A stretch of DNA of 64,000 nt, taken from positions 3,099,001 to 3,163,000 of the forward strand of contig JAKELP010000041.1 in the NCBI GenBank assembly GCA_029929735.1, given 5' to 3'. Of the stretch, positions 38,578 through 49,314 are shown one piece after another. The DNA comes from Mimosa pudica (Eukaryota > Streptophyta > Magnoliopsida > Fabales > Fabaceae). Each line of letters starts with the position of its first letter. Positions within the stretch are counted from its first letter, which is position 1. The position numbers were made by a program, and so were the translations under genes. The notes beneath the pieces are model-generated. The model saw nothing but the letters and a program-made list of their open reading frames with translations. It did not search any database and was not told where the DNA came from.

Positions 38578-39300
38578 CTGTTCAGTGCATAATCAAATTG
38601 TGATGAGTTTATTATTATTGTATACCTACCTATTAATCTACAGGACAAATTCATTAGAAATCACTTTTCTCTAGAATACCCTAGTCATACATATTCCTTA
38701 ATTAAATCCACCCTCCCTTCTTGGTGGGAACAATTAGAGTAATTTGGGATAATGGAAAGAATTAGAAATTTTTTCTATGTTTTGCATTAGAACAATGATC
38801 AACTTTCTAAATATGTTCTATATTTGAAGAAAGTATGGCGACTATACAAGGAAAAAATTAGCACGAATACAAAACATGTTTTAGGACATGTATGTACTCC
38901 TAATTTATTTCTACAATATTTGTATCTAACCATGTTTATTTTGTTTAGAGAAGTATGAATATAAGAATGTATTCAAAACTTTAAATCAATTATTATTCCT
39001 CATTCAATTCCCTGTAATTTTGACCTCTTCGGTGGTACTCGACCAACAACCCTTAACTCAATGTTACCATGTCACTCTAGTTTTAAATTCATGTTCAGAC
39101 GTTACTACCTCATGCATGTCCATCATGAAATACATTTCCCTCTAAATTTTTGAAATAAAGATTCATAGAGTCAAACTAACTTCAATAATCATAAAGTTAT
39201 AATAAAGCCAAAATTATGACTTCTTACTTAATCAGAACTATGTGCTTGGACACAAAGCAGATAAATTTTCGCTCCATAGAAATACTAAAGCAATACATAC
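38578..39300 (-). other. Intron of subtilase copy 3
   Basis: 723 bases with GT-AG ends on the - strand. It aligns with the intron of copy 2 but lacks its SINE. Confidence 0.85.
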
Positions 39301-39486
39301 CGTTTGCTATTCCATAAAAGTTAACATCACGAATTAGGCTTCCTGCAATTATTGAAGCAGTATGAGTTCCATGCCCATCTCTGTCTCTTGCAGAATCACG
39401 ATCCTTGCAGTATATCCTGGCTCCAACAATCTTCTTATTGCATGTAAAGTTCTTCCCACCAGAACAAGTACCTTTCCATTTCTTAG

Positions 39487-40868
39487 TGTTAATGTCTTGG
39501 AATTCATACTTTTTAGCATGATTCATTTGCTTTTATATACACTTTTTGGAGATTTCATTCATATATTAGAGACTAAACTATAGGAAGGATGCATGATACT
39601 CTTGGTTGCACACTTATTCCTCATTTTTGTCAAAGTTGTTATTTTGCAAGGTATTTTTGTATTAGGGAATTCAAGACAGACATTGGAGAAGTTAAAGATG
39701 ATTGAGGAGCATGTTTGGAGCATTCTATTTGCTTGGGAAGAAGTTAATTTTCATCAAAATAGAACTGAGTCACAGCATGATTCTATGTGTAAATTCAGTG
39801 CCGCGGCCCAATTTGAATTTCAGCCACCAGAGAAAAACCATGCCGCGGCACAGTTTTCTACCACTGTTTTGTGCCACGGCACAATCGCGAACAGAATTGT
39901 CAAAACGCACAACACTGAACTTTTAGGGTTTTAAAAGGCCAAAAACACATAAGTCGAGCATTCTTCACTTCTTGGGCATATTGGGGAGCTTTGTGGTGTG
40001 CTAGGGCATGGGTTTTGGTGGAGATCAAGTTGGAGATTGAAGTTTGAAAGAGATTTTGGCTTCACACTTCGGTTCTTCTTCTCCATTTTCCTTCCTTCAC
40101 TCTTGTTCAATGTTTATGATTATTCTTGTGTATTTTTCTTTGGGATTCTTGAACATGAGTAGCTAAACACTTTGTTTTAGGATTATTTTGAACTCTTGTA
40201 TGGATTAACTCTTGATTTTTCCTCTCCTTTTGTGATTAATGTTATATATGTGTTTATTTTACTCTAGCCCTAATGCTTGTAAATGCTTGATCACCATTTA
40301 GTTGATTTGTTCATTTGACTTATGACTTGAGAGAGCTAGGTCAAGTGTAGAACTTGAGTGGAATAGTGTGAGAACTTGAAGTTTGCATGACAAATGAATG
40401 GTTTTGTTGATAAGATAGACATATACTTATTAGTCTCACATAGCCACATTAGGGTTGAAGTTTAAAAGTTGGGTTTTATTAATTGTGACAAGACATTGCA
40501 TGATTAATAGAATTAAACACTTGTTCTTGACTCGACGGAGCGTTTACAAGTATGTTAGAACCCTAGGTTAACTCATATATAGCTATTAAAAGCAATTAGG
40601 AGAGGAGACCATTTTAAGGTTAGGAGATACAAGGGGGATAAATAATCTTAACTTTCAATTTACCCTTGAAGTTGGAGAATCACTTGTTTATAGTTTTTCT
40701 TATTTGTTTAAATTAGTTACCCTTCACTCATGATATTTGTCTCACTCAAATTAAGCGAGAGTGCGATAATCTCTACTTGACCGGGTTTTGGAACCAAATC
40801 CTCGTGGGAACGATACTTTTCTTATCACTTTATTACTTGGCGCGACCCGTGCACTTGCGGTGCGAATA
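39487..40868 (+). repeat. Left LTR
   Basis: 1382 bp. It begins TGTTAATG directly after CTTAG. A 113-codon frame inside is present unchanged in both LTRs but resembles no protein I know. It contains three copies of a GTGCCGCGGCAC-like word at about 39799, 39839 and 39871. Confidence 0.96.
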
Positions 40869-40871
40869 AGT

Positions 40872-40892
40872 TTTTGGCGCCGTTGCCGGGGA
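40872..40892 (+). promoter_or_regulatory. Primer-binding site for tRNA-Asp
   Basis: TGGCGCCGTTGCCGGGGA, a few bases after the left LTR, is complementary to the 3' end of plant tRNA-Asp, where reverse transcription would start. Confidence 0.9.
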
Positions 40893-41065
40893 TTTGTGTC
40901 CCAAAACCTTCCTTGGTCAATCTTGATTAAAGCACTAGTAACTTAAGCTTGAGTTTGTATATATTTGTTTGTGTGTTTCTTTTTGTATTTGTTTTCTTGT
41001 GTTCATGTGTATATTTGTTCTTTTTGTGTGTCTTTGTGTTTGTTAGTTTTTCTTTGAACTTGTGT

Positions 41066-42034
41066 ATGGATTATCCTTGGTGGACTAATGGGGCAAGGGA
41101 TGAATTTGAGCATGATAATGATTATCCAACTTATTATGACCCTAATGCTTTTCAAACTCAATATGAGTACATTTGTTGTGATCATTGTGGAGATAATCAT
41201 TATAATGAGCAATGCCCCCATTTTTCAACCATGGATTTTGTAGAGGATGATTTTCCTAAGGTTCAACCTAATTTCCATGATTATTCTTTTAACCTTAGTT
41301 GGAATCATGAACATTCAATGTCTTGGGATCCAGATTATTCTTTCCCTTCATATTCACCACCATTTCAAATATCATCCAATAGTTTAGAGGAGTCTAGTTC
41401 TAGTCATGGGAAGATGTCAAGAATAGAAGATATGCTTCAGCGTTTTATTGATAATGAAAATGAGTATAGAGCTATGGATGATGAAAAATTGAGTGAACAA
41501 ACATTAGCTCTTGATAACTTGGCAATCAAGGTAGGTGAACTAACTTCTCAAATTGAGTCTTTAATGCAAAAAGGTTGGTCCATTGATATGCCGAATGACT
41601 CTTGTGTAGAAAATATGGTTTCCAATGGAGAATTGATCATGGGAAGTGATGATGTGTTATCAAGGGATTGTGACAATTTTGAGGGTGGTTTTGAGTTGGA
41701 AATTGAAGAAGGAGAGAACAATATTGAGTGTGCAATTGAGGTTCCAAGTTTAGAACCTAATTCTTGTTGCTGTGAACTAGTGGGAACCCCAACAATTGTT
41801 GTTCAAAATCCTCCTAGTGATTTTTTGGCTCTTACTGATGCGAGTCCAATGGATTTTATTGGGTATTCAAAATATTTGGGGGCTGGTGATGGTAATTTTG
41901 AAGTATTCAAATTAGAGCCTACCAAGTATTATAATGAATCATGTTTCTTATATGAATGCCCATTTTTGCTGAAACCTTGTCTTTTGAAGAGAAATGAAGA
42001 TAAGGTAATCTTGGTTTTTGATACTTATGATTAG
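41066..42034 (+). CDS. Gag-like protein of the LTR retrotransposon
   Basis: 322 residues from the ATG at 41066. The frame is open from 40949 but the first 39 codons are a T/G-rich run giving only Phe, Val, Leu and Cys, so the later start is preferred. Near residue 35 is CDHCGDNHYNEQC, a C-x2-C-x3-H-x4-C knuckle one residue shorter than the usual retroviral-type spacing, as in Athila-group gag. A coiled-coil-like stretch follows (EQTLALDNLAIKVGELTSQI). The second half is acidic. Canonical gag is larger, so this is probably a reduced form. It would act in cytoplasmic particles; no partner enzyme is encoded in the element. Confidence 0.7.
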   Translation: MDYPWWTNGARDEFEHDNDYPTYYDPNAFQTQYEYICCDHCGDNHYNEQCPHFSTMDFVEDDFPKVQPNFHDYSFNLSWNHEHSMSWDPDYSFPSYSPPFQISSNSLEESSSSHGKMSRIEDMLQRFIDNENEYRAMDDEKLSEQTLALDNLAIKVGELTSQIESLMQKGWSIDMPNDSCVENMVSNGELIMGSDDVLSRDCDNFEGGFELEIEEGENNIECAIEVPSLEPNSCCCELVGTPTIVVQNPPSDFLALTDASPMDFIGYSKYLGAGDGNFEVFKLEPTKYYNESCFLYECPFLLKPCLLKRNEDKVILVFDTYD

Positions 42035-45000
42035 TGAGTGTTTTGGAAAGTCTGGCTGAAGACTATAAACTTAGCGCTTTTTGGGAGGCAACCCAAGTTT
42101 TAAAATTTATCATTTGATTTTTTTTAGGTAGTTTTAATTTTTTTAGTGGAATTAGGCTTGTTCTTATGTGTTTGGTAGGCTGGAAGAAAAATGTGCAGAT
42201 GTAATGATTGGAAGGGTGGAAGAATCTGAGATGTTATGATTGATTTGAAGGCTAGGAAATGGGATGACATTTTCAGGGGAGTAATGATTATCTGATGCTT
42301 TTGTGATTTGAACTGATTTTTGGAGATACTTTGCTGTCATGGTTGCTTAGTTGGCTGAGAAATTTGCTGATATTTTGGTTGTTGTGTACTGCTGGACCAT
42401 GGCCTTGAGTGTTTTGAATGTGAAGTCTGACTGGTAATTATATGGGAAATGTGATCAGGTGAATAGTGCTCATAGTTTTAATGTGGTTAATGATGATTAT
42501 GATGTCAGCTAAGTTCCATGCAATTTGTGATGTTAATATCAGTTTCGGAGCTGTTTGGTTGTCATAAGTGATTAAATTTGGTAGACCAAGTTGCTGATAT
42601 TTTGCCTGGAGTTTACTGTCATATTATGACCTTACATGATGTTAGTTAGACTCTATTTGGGACTTACATGATAAAGATGATTGTGTGGCTTGTGTTCATT
42701 GTTTGGTGTTTGTAAGGGGATTGTTGTTGAGGTTTTGTAGTGGGGAAAATATGATTTTTGAGCTTATTTAGAAGCATTTGAACATCAATGAAAGTGATTG
42801 TATATGTCTCTGCAATGTGCCTTGTATGTGTTTAAAGAGAGCAACTTGGTTCTTGGACTTTTAAGTGTGTTGATGTTCAAAATTTTCAACTTATGAGATT
42901 AAATTTTTGAGTGATGTGATATCTTGATGAGTGATTTGGTCTTTCATAAATTGAAATTGAGTGTTAAATGGGCTTTAAGGCATGTGATTGAGTGTTTGAT
43001 TCAAATTGGTGTGAAATGGTGTTATGGTTGTGCTTCATATGGAAAATATCAACAAATTTATGTTTCTTAAATGCTGATATGGTTTCTGTTAGCATGCCGC
43101 GGCTCAATATTCTGTGCCGCGGCACAATTTCCGTCTTTCAGCTAGATTAATTGGCAGAGAAAAATCATGCCACGACTCACATTCTTGGCCGCGGCACGTT
43201 TATTCTCAACCAATGTAAGTGCCAAATCATGCCACGGCCCAATTCTTATGCTGTGGCATAAAAAAAATAAAAAAAAAAATTTATTATTACTTATTATATT
43301 TCTAATAAAAAAACACCTCACCCCCTTTAGACAAAATTACAAATCCTACCCCTTCATCATCAACCACCACCTCCCACCTTCAACCTTTCTCCACCGGTCA
43401 CCGTTGCACCTCCGGTCTCCATGGGCCACCGTCTCTTCTTTCATAACCACCACACTACACTTCTCGTATCAACCCTCTGTTTCAACTCTTTTTCATCTTC
43501 TTCTTTTCCTTCCCAATCCGGAACCCCAAAACCACCACAATCTCAACCACTCTTTCAGCCTCCGATCTCTGACAATCGCACCTTCTCGCCACCGCCATAA
43601 GCGGCCCCTTTCATAGTTGTCCCCGCTTCACCAAAGTCCATGGCTTTCTCTCGGTTTTCTCCCTTTTCCAAATCGAAGCCTACCCCTCCACCGCCATCAA
43701 ACTCCACCGCCGATCTCGGACCACCACCACAACAACTTCGTTGTTCACCTCCACCTACCATGATTTCTCTCATTTCTTTCTCAAGCTTAAAGCAATTGCT
43801 CCCCAGATTTCATTGCTCAAATCTCATGATACAACTTCACAACTTCCTCTTTCTCGCTGTAGCATCCCAATTCTGGTGAGAATTCCTAGTACCGTTGATT
43901 GCTCTGTTTTGATCGAAGGATTAGATTAAAACTAGATGGTCACACTTAGTGACTTAGGAATGAGTTGATTTTTGTGAGAGAATCATTTCCAACATTGAAG
44001 TAGGAATTGCTTGAATATGTAACATGCAAGTGTGCTTTGTTTTGTCTGCTTATAGTGCTCATGATGAATAGTACTGTTGAAATGAAAAGCTTTGCATGGC
44101 CATTTTTGAATTATAGGAAGTTTGCTTGTTGAGATTGTAAAGGTGATCTGAAATTTTTCTGAACTACACTAAGACTAAGCTTGACAAAGAATGGGAAGTT
44201 GTTCTGTGTTCTGAATTTGTGAGTGTTGAGCTGGGATTACTCTTTCTGAACTACACCTACACCTTATGTTTGGAAGTCTACTGCTTTGGCTTGGAAATAT
44301 GATTACTTTTGGATAGTAATATGCTTCATTTTGAATGGAGAAAGTGAGAAGATAGCAGGGATGTATTGTGTGCTCTAATTTTGAATGCTCTTAATATGCT
44401 GATTTGTTCATATATTCTTCTGCTTGCCATGGATAAATCAATGCTTACATAGTGTGAATTTGGATAATTGCCTTTGTTAGTTTCCAGATTTTGGTTCCTC
44501 CCATGAAGCAGCTGCTTCCTTTTGTGGAGTATATTGTTTCTTGGGAGAAGGCTCTTAGTCTTCCCTTGTGACAGTGAGGACACTGTCCATTTTAAGTTTG
44601 GGGGTAAGGGCAATTTTGAGCTGAATAAATGAACATGCTAAATTGTCATGGGATCCATTGTTAAACCCTTGAAACTTAGACTTGTATGTTCAAATTTTTT
44701 TTGAAAAATATGTTTTAGATTGATCAACTATCTGCTGAAGTTCATGCATGATCCAATGATAGGTGTTGCTTAGACTATATGCTTAATTGGAAATTTTGGG
44801 ATATTTTTGAATGCTTGAGGAACAATGCAAGTCTCGTTTCTGGCAATTTACCCTTTCTGCACTTAAGCTAGGATGATAGAAATTCTCTTTTTAGATGACA
44901 ATTATAACAAATTGGTATGTGTGGGCATTTTTTTTTTATAGATAGACTTTATAACCTTCCTTGGAATCTCTTGAAATTAGGGAATGATTCACACAATTTT

Positions 45001-45903
45001 AAAAAAATGATTAGGGCAATCTTTTAAATGCGTTTGAGCCTTTTAAAGCCAACCTATGAAATCATTTCCACTTGCACCCTCTTTGAGCCTTATAATGAAA
45101 AACCATGATAATTTTCTTTTGAACCCCTCATTGGACTTAACCCTTTTAGCCCGAAAAACCATGAACTACCTTGATCTTGAGATAACTGACATTTCATTAT
45201 AGTGAGGATTGGTGTGGTTATCAAAGGTGAATGTATATTGTAAATACAATGTGGAAAGGGAAATAGTGGTTGTAAAAAAAGGGAAATTTGTACTCCCAAG
45301 TCCCAAAAAGAAAAAAAAATGGTGATGAATGAAATGAATAAGTTGGAACCAAAAAAAAAAAAAAATCTTGCACCAAGACTTGGAGTACAAAGAATCAATA
45401 TGAGATAAGTTTGGGGGAATGTTTGATTTCTTTGAAGAAATTTTTGTGCATGAGTGAATATAGTGAAATGTAATTTATCTCAAGGTATTTGAACTCCTTT
45501 TCCCCATTCTTTCAAATAGCTACAAACTTAAACCCCTGGCCCCATTACAAGCTTCAAAAGTCCCTTTGATTTTGAAATTGTGTTATTCCCTAGTAGAGAG
45601 AGAGGAAAAGGTTAGGAAGTAAAGTCTTGATATTGAGGATGTTTCACACCTATTGAGTTGTTACTCTGGAATCTAACTAGTGCATGGACATCATCTTTAA
45701 ACTTCACACACACACAATTGTTGGCAACTTGTTCTTGAATTGTGAACCATGCATTCATCTATATCCCACTTCTTTCCCTTTAAGCATATCTCTTGAGCAA
45801 CTAATGAGGATAATACCATTCATGTTAAGTAGATAAGTGATCAATCTTGCTCCTTTGTATTTTGTTTTACTCGAGGACGAGTAAAAGTCTAAGTTTGGGG
45901 GTG
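42035..45903 (+). other. Non-coding interior of the LTR retrotransposon
   Basis: No retroviral enzyme domain was found. Just after gag comes GGGAGGCAACCCAAG, a stem-forming word. Six GTGCCGCGGCAC-like words lie at 43094-43260. At about 43330-43900 is a C-rich, gene-like patch. Three purine tracts resembling TTTGGGGG lie at about 44597, 45410 and 45893; only the last abuts the right LTR. Confidence 0.75.
45893..45903 (+). promoter_or_regulatory. Polypurine tract of the LTR retrotransposon
   Basis: TTTGGGGGTG immediately precedes the right LTR and is the expected plus-strand primer. Confidence 0.75.
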
Positions 45904-47285
45904 TGTTAATGTCTTGGAATTCATACTTTTTAGCATGATTCATTTGCTTTTATATACACTTTTTGGAGATTTCATTCATATATTAGAGACTAAACTATAG
46001 GAAGGATGCATGATACTCTTGGTTGCACACTTATTCCTCATTTTTGTCAAAGTTGTTATTTTGCAAGGTATTTTTGTATTAGGGAATTCAAGACAGACAT
46101 TGGAGAAGTTAAAGATGATTGAGGAGCATGTTTGGAGCATTCTATTTGCTTGGGAAGAAGTTAATTTTCATCAAAATAGAACTGAGTCACAGCATGATTC
46201 TATGTGTAAATTCAGTGCCGCGGCCCAATTTGAATTTCAGCCACCAGAGAAAAACCATGCCGCGGCACAGTTTTCTACCACTGTTTTGTGCCACGGCACA
46301 ATCGCGAACAGAATTGTCAAAACGCACAACACTGAACTTTTAGGGTTTTAAAAGGCCAAAAACACATAAGTCGAGCATTCTTCACTTCTTGGGCATATTG
46401 GGGAGCTTTGTGGTGTGCTAGGGCATGGGTTTTGGTGGAGATCAAGTTGGAGATTGAAGTTTGAAAGAGATTTTGGCTTCACACTTCGGTTCTTCTTCTC
46501 CATTTTCCTTCCTTCACTCTTGTTCAATGTTTATGATTATTCTTGTGTATTTTTCTTTGGGATTCTTGAACATGAGTAGCTAAACACTTTGTTTTAGGAT
46601 TATTTTGAACTCTTGTATGGATTAACTCTTGATTTTTCCTCTCCTTTTGTGATTAATGTTATATATGTGTTTATTTTACTCTAGCCCTAATGCTTGTAAA
46701 TGCTTGATCACCATTTAGTTGATTTGTTCATTTGACTTATGACTTGAGAGAGCTAGGTCAAGTGTAGAACTTGAGTGGAATAGTGTGAGAACTTGAAGTT
46801 TGCATGACAAATGAATGGTTTTGTTGATAAGATAGACATATACTTATTAGTCTCACATAGCCACATTAGGGTTGAAGTTTAAAAGTTGGGTTTTATTAAT
46901 TGTGACAAGACATTGCATGATTAATAGAATTAAACATTTGTTCTTGACTCGACGGAGCGTTTACAAGTATGTTAGAACCCTAGGTTAACTCATATATAGC
47001 TATTAAAAGCAATTAGGAGAGGAGACCATTTTAAGGTTAGGAGATACAAGGGGGATAAATAATCTTAACTTTCAATTTACCCTTGAAGTTGGAGAATCAC
47101 TTGTTTATAGTTTTTCTTATTTGTTTAAATTAGTTACCCTTCACTCATGATATTTGTCTCACTCAAATTAAGCGAGAGTGCGATAATCTCTACTTGACCG
47201 GGTTTTGGAACCAAATCCTCGTGGGAACGATACTTTTCTTATCACTTTATTACTTGGCGCGACCCGTGCACTTGCGGTGCGAACA
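45904..47285 (+). repeat. Right LTR
   Basis: 1382 bp, offset from the left LTR by exactly 6417 bases. It ends GCGAACA, directly before the second CTTAG. Confidence 0.96.
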
Positions 47286-47889
47286 CTTAGGGACACGGCT
47301 AAAGCCTTCATCACTGAAACTCTCAGATTCTGGCCATATTCCATTGTCAATAACTCCAACAATAACATCACTATTTTTATTTTCACCTAATAACCACTTC
47401 CTTCTTCCTCTTTCTTCTTCTTTTTCCGTGAATCCCATGAAGTCCCATGATCTTGTTGTCTGAGTTCGATATGTCACGCTTTCGAAAACTGAGACAACAT
47501 CTTCCAACCTAGCCAACTTGTCCCTCTCATCACTTGTGAGTTTTGCTGCAAACCCATTGAAGCTTTTAGTGTAACTTCGAATCAAGGAGTTTGTAACATC
47601 ATGGCCATTCTTATTATAGGTAGTCACTTGTTGGAGAATACTAAGATGGTGAGAAGTCATTGAGGAGTAAAGAGAAGAAGATTTCGTGGGAAGTGATCCC
47701 ATGTAGATGATGTAAGTTTTCTTATCATCATGATTATCATCATCACCTTCACTGCTTGCGACACATTGCAATGGAAATAGTGTAAATATTGCAAGAAGAA
47801 ACAGAGACAAACAAACGAAAATTATGGAATTTTGCTTGTCCATATTGTGGAAGCCACTGAATGTAAGGCGGCAAGTATTATTGGTAGTG

Positions 47890-47897
47890 TTATATAA
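47890..47897 (-). promoter_or_regulatory. Candidate TATA box of subtilase copy 3
   Basis: TTATATAA about 47 bases upstream of the ATG at 47843. It is the unexpanded version of the promoter region that in copy 2 has become a TA/CA repeat. Confidence 0.55.
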
Positions 47898-48931
47898 CCA
47901 GACACAAGCAGTTAGGTACTCACACACACACACTTAAACGATTAAATTTGTTTTGAATAGTTATTTATTAGATAAATTGAACTTGGCCTGAAATCTGAAA
48001 TCAACTGTACTATTCTCCTAATGAATCGTATGCATTCCTGTATGTTAATATTAGATGTGGAGATGCATGTATTAACATTTATTATCAAATTACTAGTATG
48101 CATTAATTGGCCCAAATAATAGTAGTATATTTATAAAATCCTATTACATTTATCTGTTTAAATTTGCATTTGTATTTTTTGTAATTATATGGATGAATCG
48201 ACATTGAACATATCATACCCAAAATTGTCGTGAGTTTAAATAAACTCGTGAAGGGAATATAAAATCGGATCATAAGCTCATAAGAATTTACCTTTATGAA
48301 TAAATATATTTTTCCACTATATAATCAAATAAAAACAAAAAGAAACAATAATTTGACTTTAATATATTTAAAATGTAAATAATTGATATTAATAATATTT
48401 CAACATTTTTTACTTCACCAACCTCAATAAACTTTTTTTTTAAAAAAATCATATAATTTCATTGAACATTGTCAAATGAAAATAATATAAATGAGTTTTA
48501 TACTAAGTTAACATTGAGTTTTTATCGAATTTATAGGCAGAATAAATTTATTGACTCGTGATGCGTTTTGGTTATGTAGAAAAAAATGGTGAAATCGGAG
48601 GGTCAACTCACGAAATTGACCCAATAATTATAATAAGTTCAATTTAATTTTGAAAACAGTTAAGTTAAAAAATATGTTTTGTATCGTTTTTTTTTTCATT
48701 TCGTGGAAATGAATAGTCATTTACTAATCAAATCACTGCAATTTTTGTAATAATAATTACAAATTACAGATATACTGTATTTAGTACAATAATCAAATTC
48801 GAGTATTGTCAAATGATTAATGATGTTTAATACTCTCCCAAAAGTACCTTTTACATTTATAGTAAATACTTATATAAATTAAATTTAAGGGCGAAGGTGC
48901 AAAAACGATTCTAAACTTTACCTAAAAGTGC

Positions 48932-48978
<47 letters not shown>

Positions 48979-49314
48979 CATCTAGAGTACTAATTAGTCT
49001 ATTTCATTAAGATATTTAACCTAACTACCATACATATTTTCAAATGGACATTGAGTATCAATACTCTGAACAAAAAAGTTACAAGAACAGCGGTTGGCTG
49101 ATCAAAATCAAAAGATCCTGGCTGCAAAGTCTATAATCAAAGGCATGCATATTACTCCATATTTTATTGTCCAGCTCAGCTTCGTTTTTTTGGGGTCTGA
49201 AAACTCAATCAGCTTCTTAAACGGGCCTCATGGGTCAGCTTCGAGCCTTTTATAATATAAAGATATAAAAAATAAAAATAAGATGCAACAAAAATTAAAT
49301 GTCTGTTCTAAACA
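47898..49314. other. Upstream DNA of subtilase copy 3 and spacer
   Basis: No gene. Up to about 48890 it aligns with the upstream DNA of copy 2 (31450-32330). Confidence 0.65.
48889..48976. mobile_element. Truncated MULE-like terminus joined to a (TA)n tract
   Basis: GGGCGAAGGTGCAAAAACGA matches the terminal repeats of the elements at 25006 and 54624, but after about 46 bases it runs into some 20 TA units (48935-48976). No right end was seen. Confidence 0.6.

Larger units (their letters stand above)
39487..47285 (+). mobile_element. Young non-autonomous LTR retrotransposon (gypsy, Athila/Tat-like)
   Basis: 7799 bp: two LTRs of 1382 bp (39487-40868 and 45904-47285) around a 5035-bp interior. 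By eye the LTRs differ at only two bases (40520/46937 and 40867/47284). LTRs start TGTTAATG and end ACA (right) or ATA (left). A primer-binding site for tRNA-Asp and a purine tract (TTTGGGGGTG) are in the right places. The only coding frame is a gag-like protein with a zinc-knuckle motif. No protease, reverse transcriptase, RNase H or integrase is present, so it must have moved using another element's enzymes. Placement in the Athila/Tat group rests on the primer site, purine tract and gag motif. Confidence 0.93.
39482..47290. repeat. 5-bp target site duplication CTTAG around the LTR retrotransposon
   Basis: CTTAG occurs at 39482-39486 and 47286-47290, immediately outside the two LTRs. Intact copy 2 has the single uninterrupted TTTCTTAGGGACACGG at about 30790-30805. 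Confidence 0.97.
37031..47843 (-). pseudogene. Cucumisin-like subtilisin protease, copy 3, split by an LTR retrotransposon
   Basis: Coding pieces: exon 1 at 47291-47843 and 39301-39486 (553 + 186 = 739 bases, exactly the exon 1 length of copy 2) and exon 2 at 37031-38577. They encode a signal peptide, prodomain, Asp in VIVGVIDNGIWPES, His in GHGTHTASIIAG, Asn in SAGNNGPE, Ser in LSGTSMACPHVSG and an Fn3-like end. FSSRGP reads FSARGP. The only other damage found is a stop five codons early, where copy 2 has CAG and copy 3 has TAG. The retrotransposon sits between the Lys and Lys-Trp codons after SFSDEGFSRVP; translation would run about a dozen codons into the LTR and end before the catalytic His. 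The otherwise open frame shows the break is recent. Without the insert it would be a 761-residue enzyme. Confidence 0.9.
35195..48890. repeat. Tandem duplication unit 2 (carries disrupted subtilase copy 3)
   Basis: Partner of 26930-32330. Without the 7.8-kb retrotransposon it is about 5.9 kb, longer than unit 1 because of extra insertions at 35515-35786 and 36170-36800. Confidence 0.85.

Noticed and set aside
39593..39934. 113-codon frame inside the LTR, identical at 46010-46351
   Set aside because: Its identity follows from the LTRs being near-identical. It has no recognisable domain and LTRs are normally non-coding.
43167..43616. 149-codon frame read as a possible retrotransposon gene
   Set aside because: It starts inside the palindromic-word region and crosses a CT-rich patch. 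No retroviral domain is present, so it is described as non-coding with a possible captured segment.
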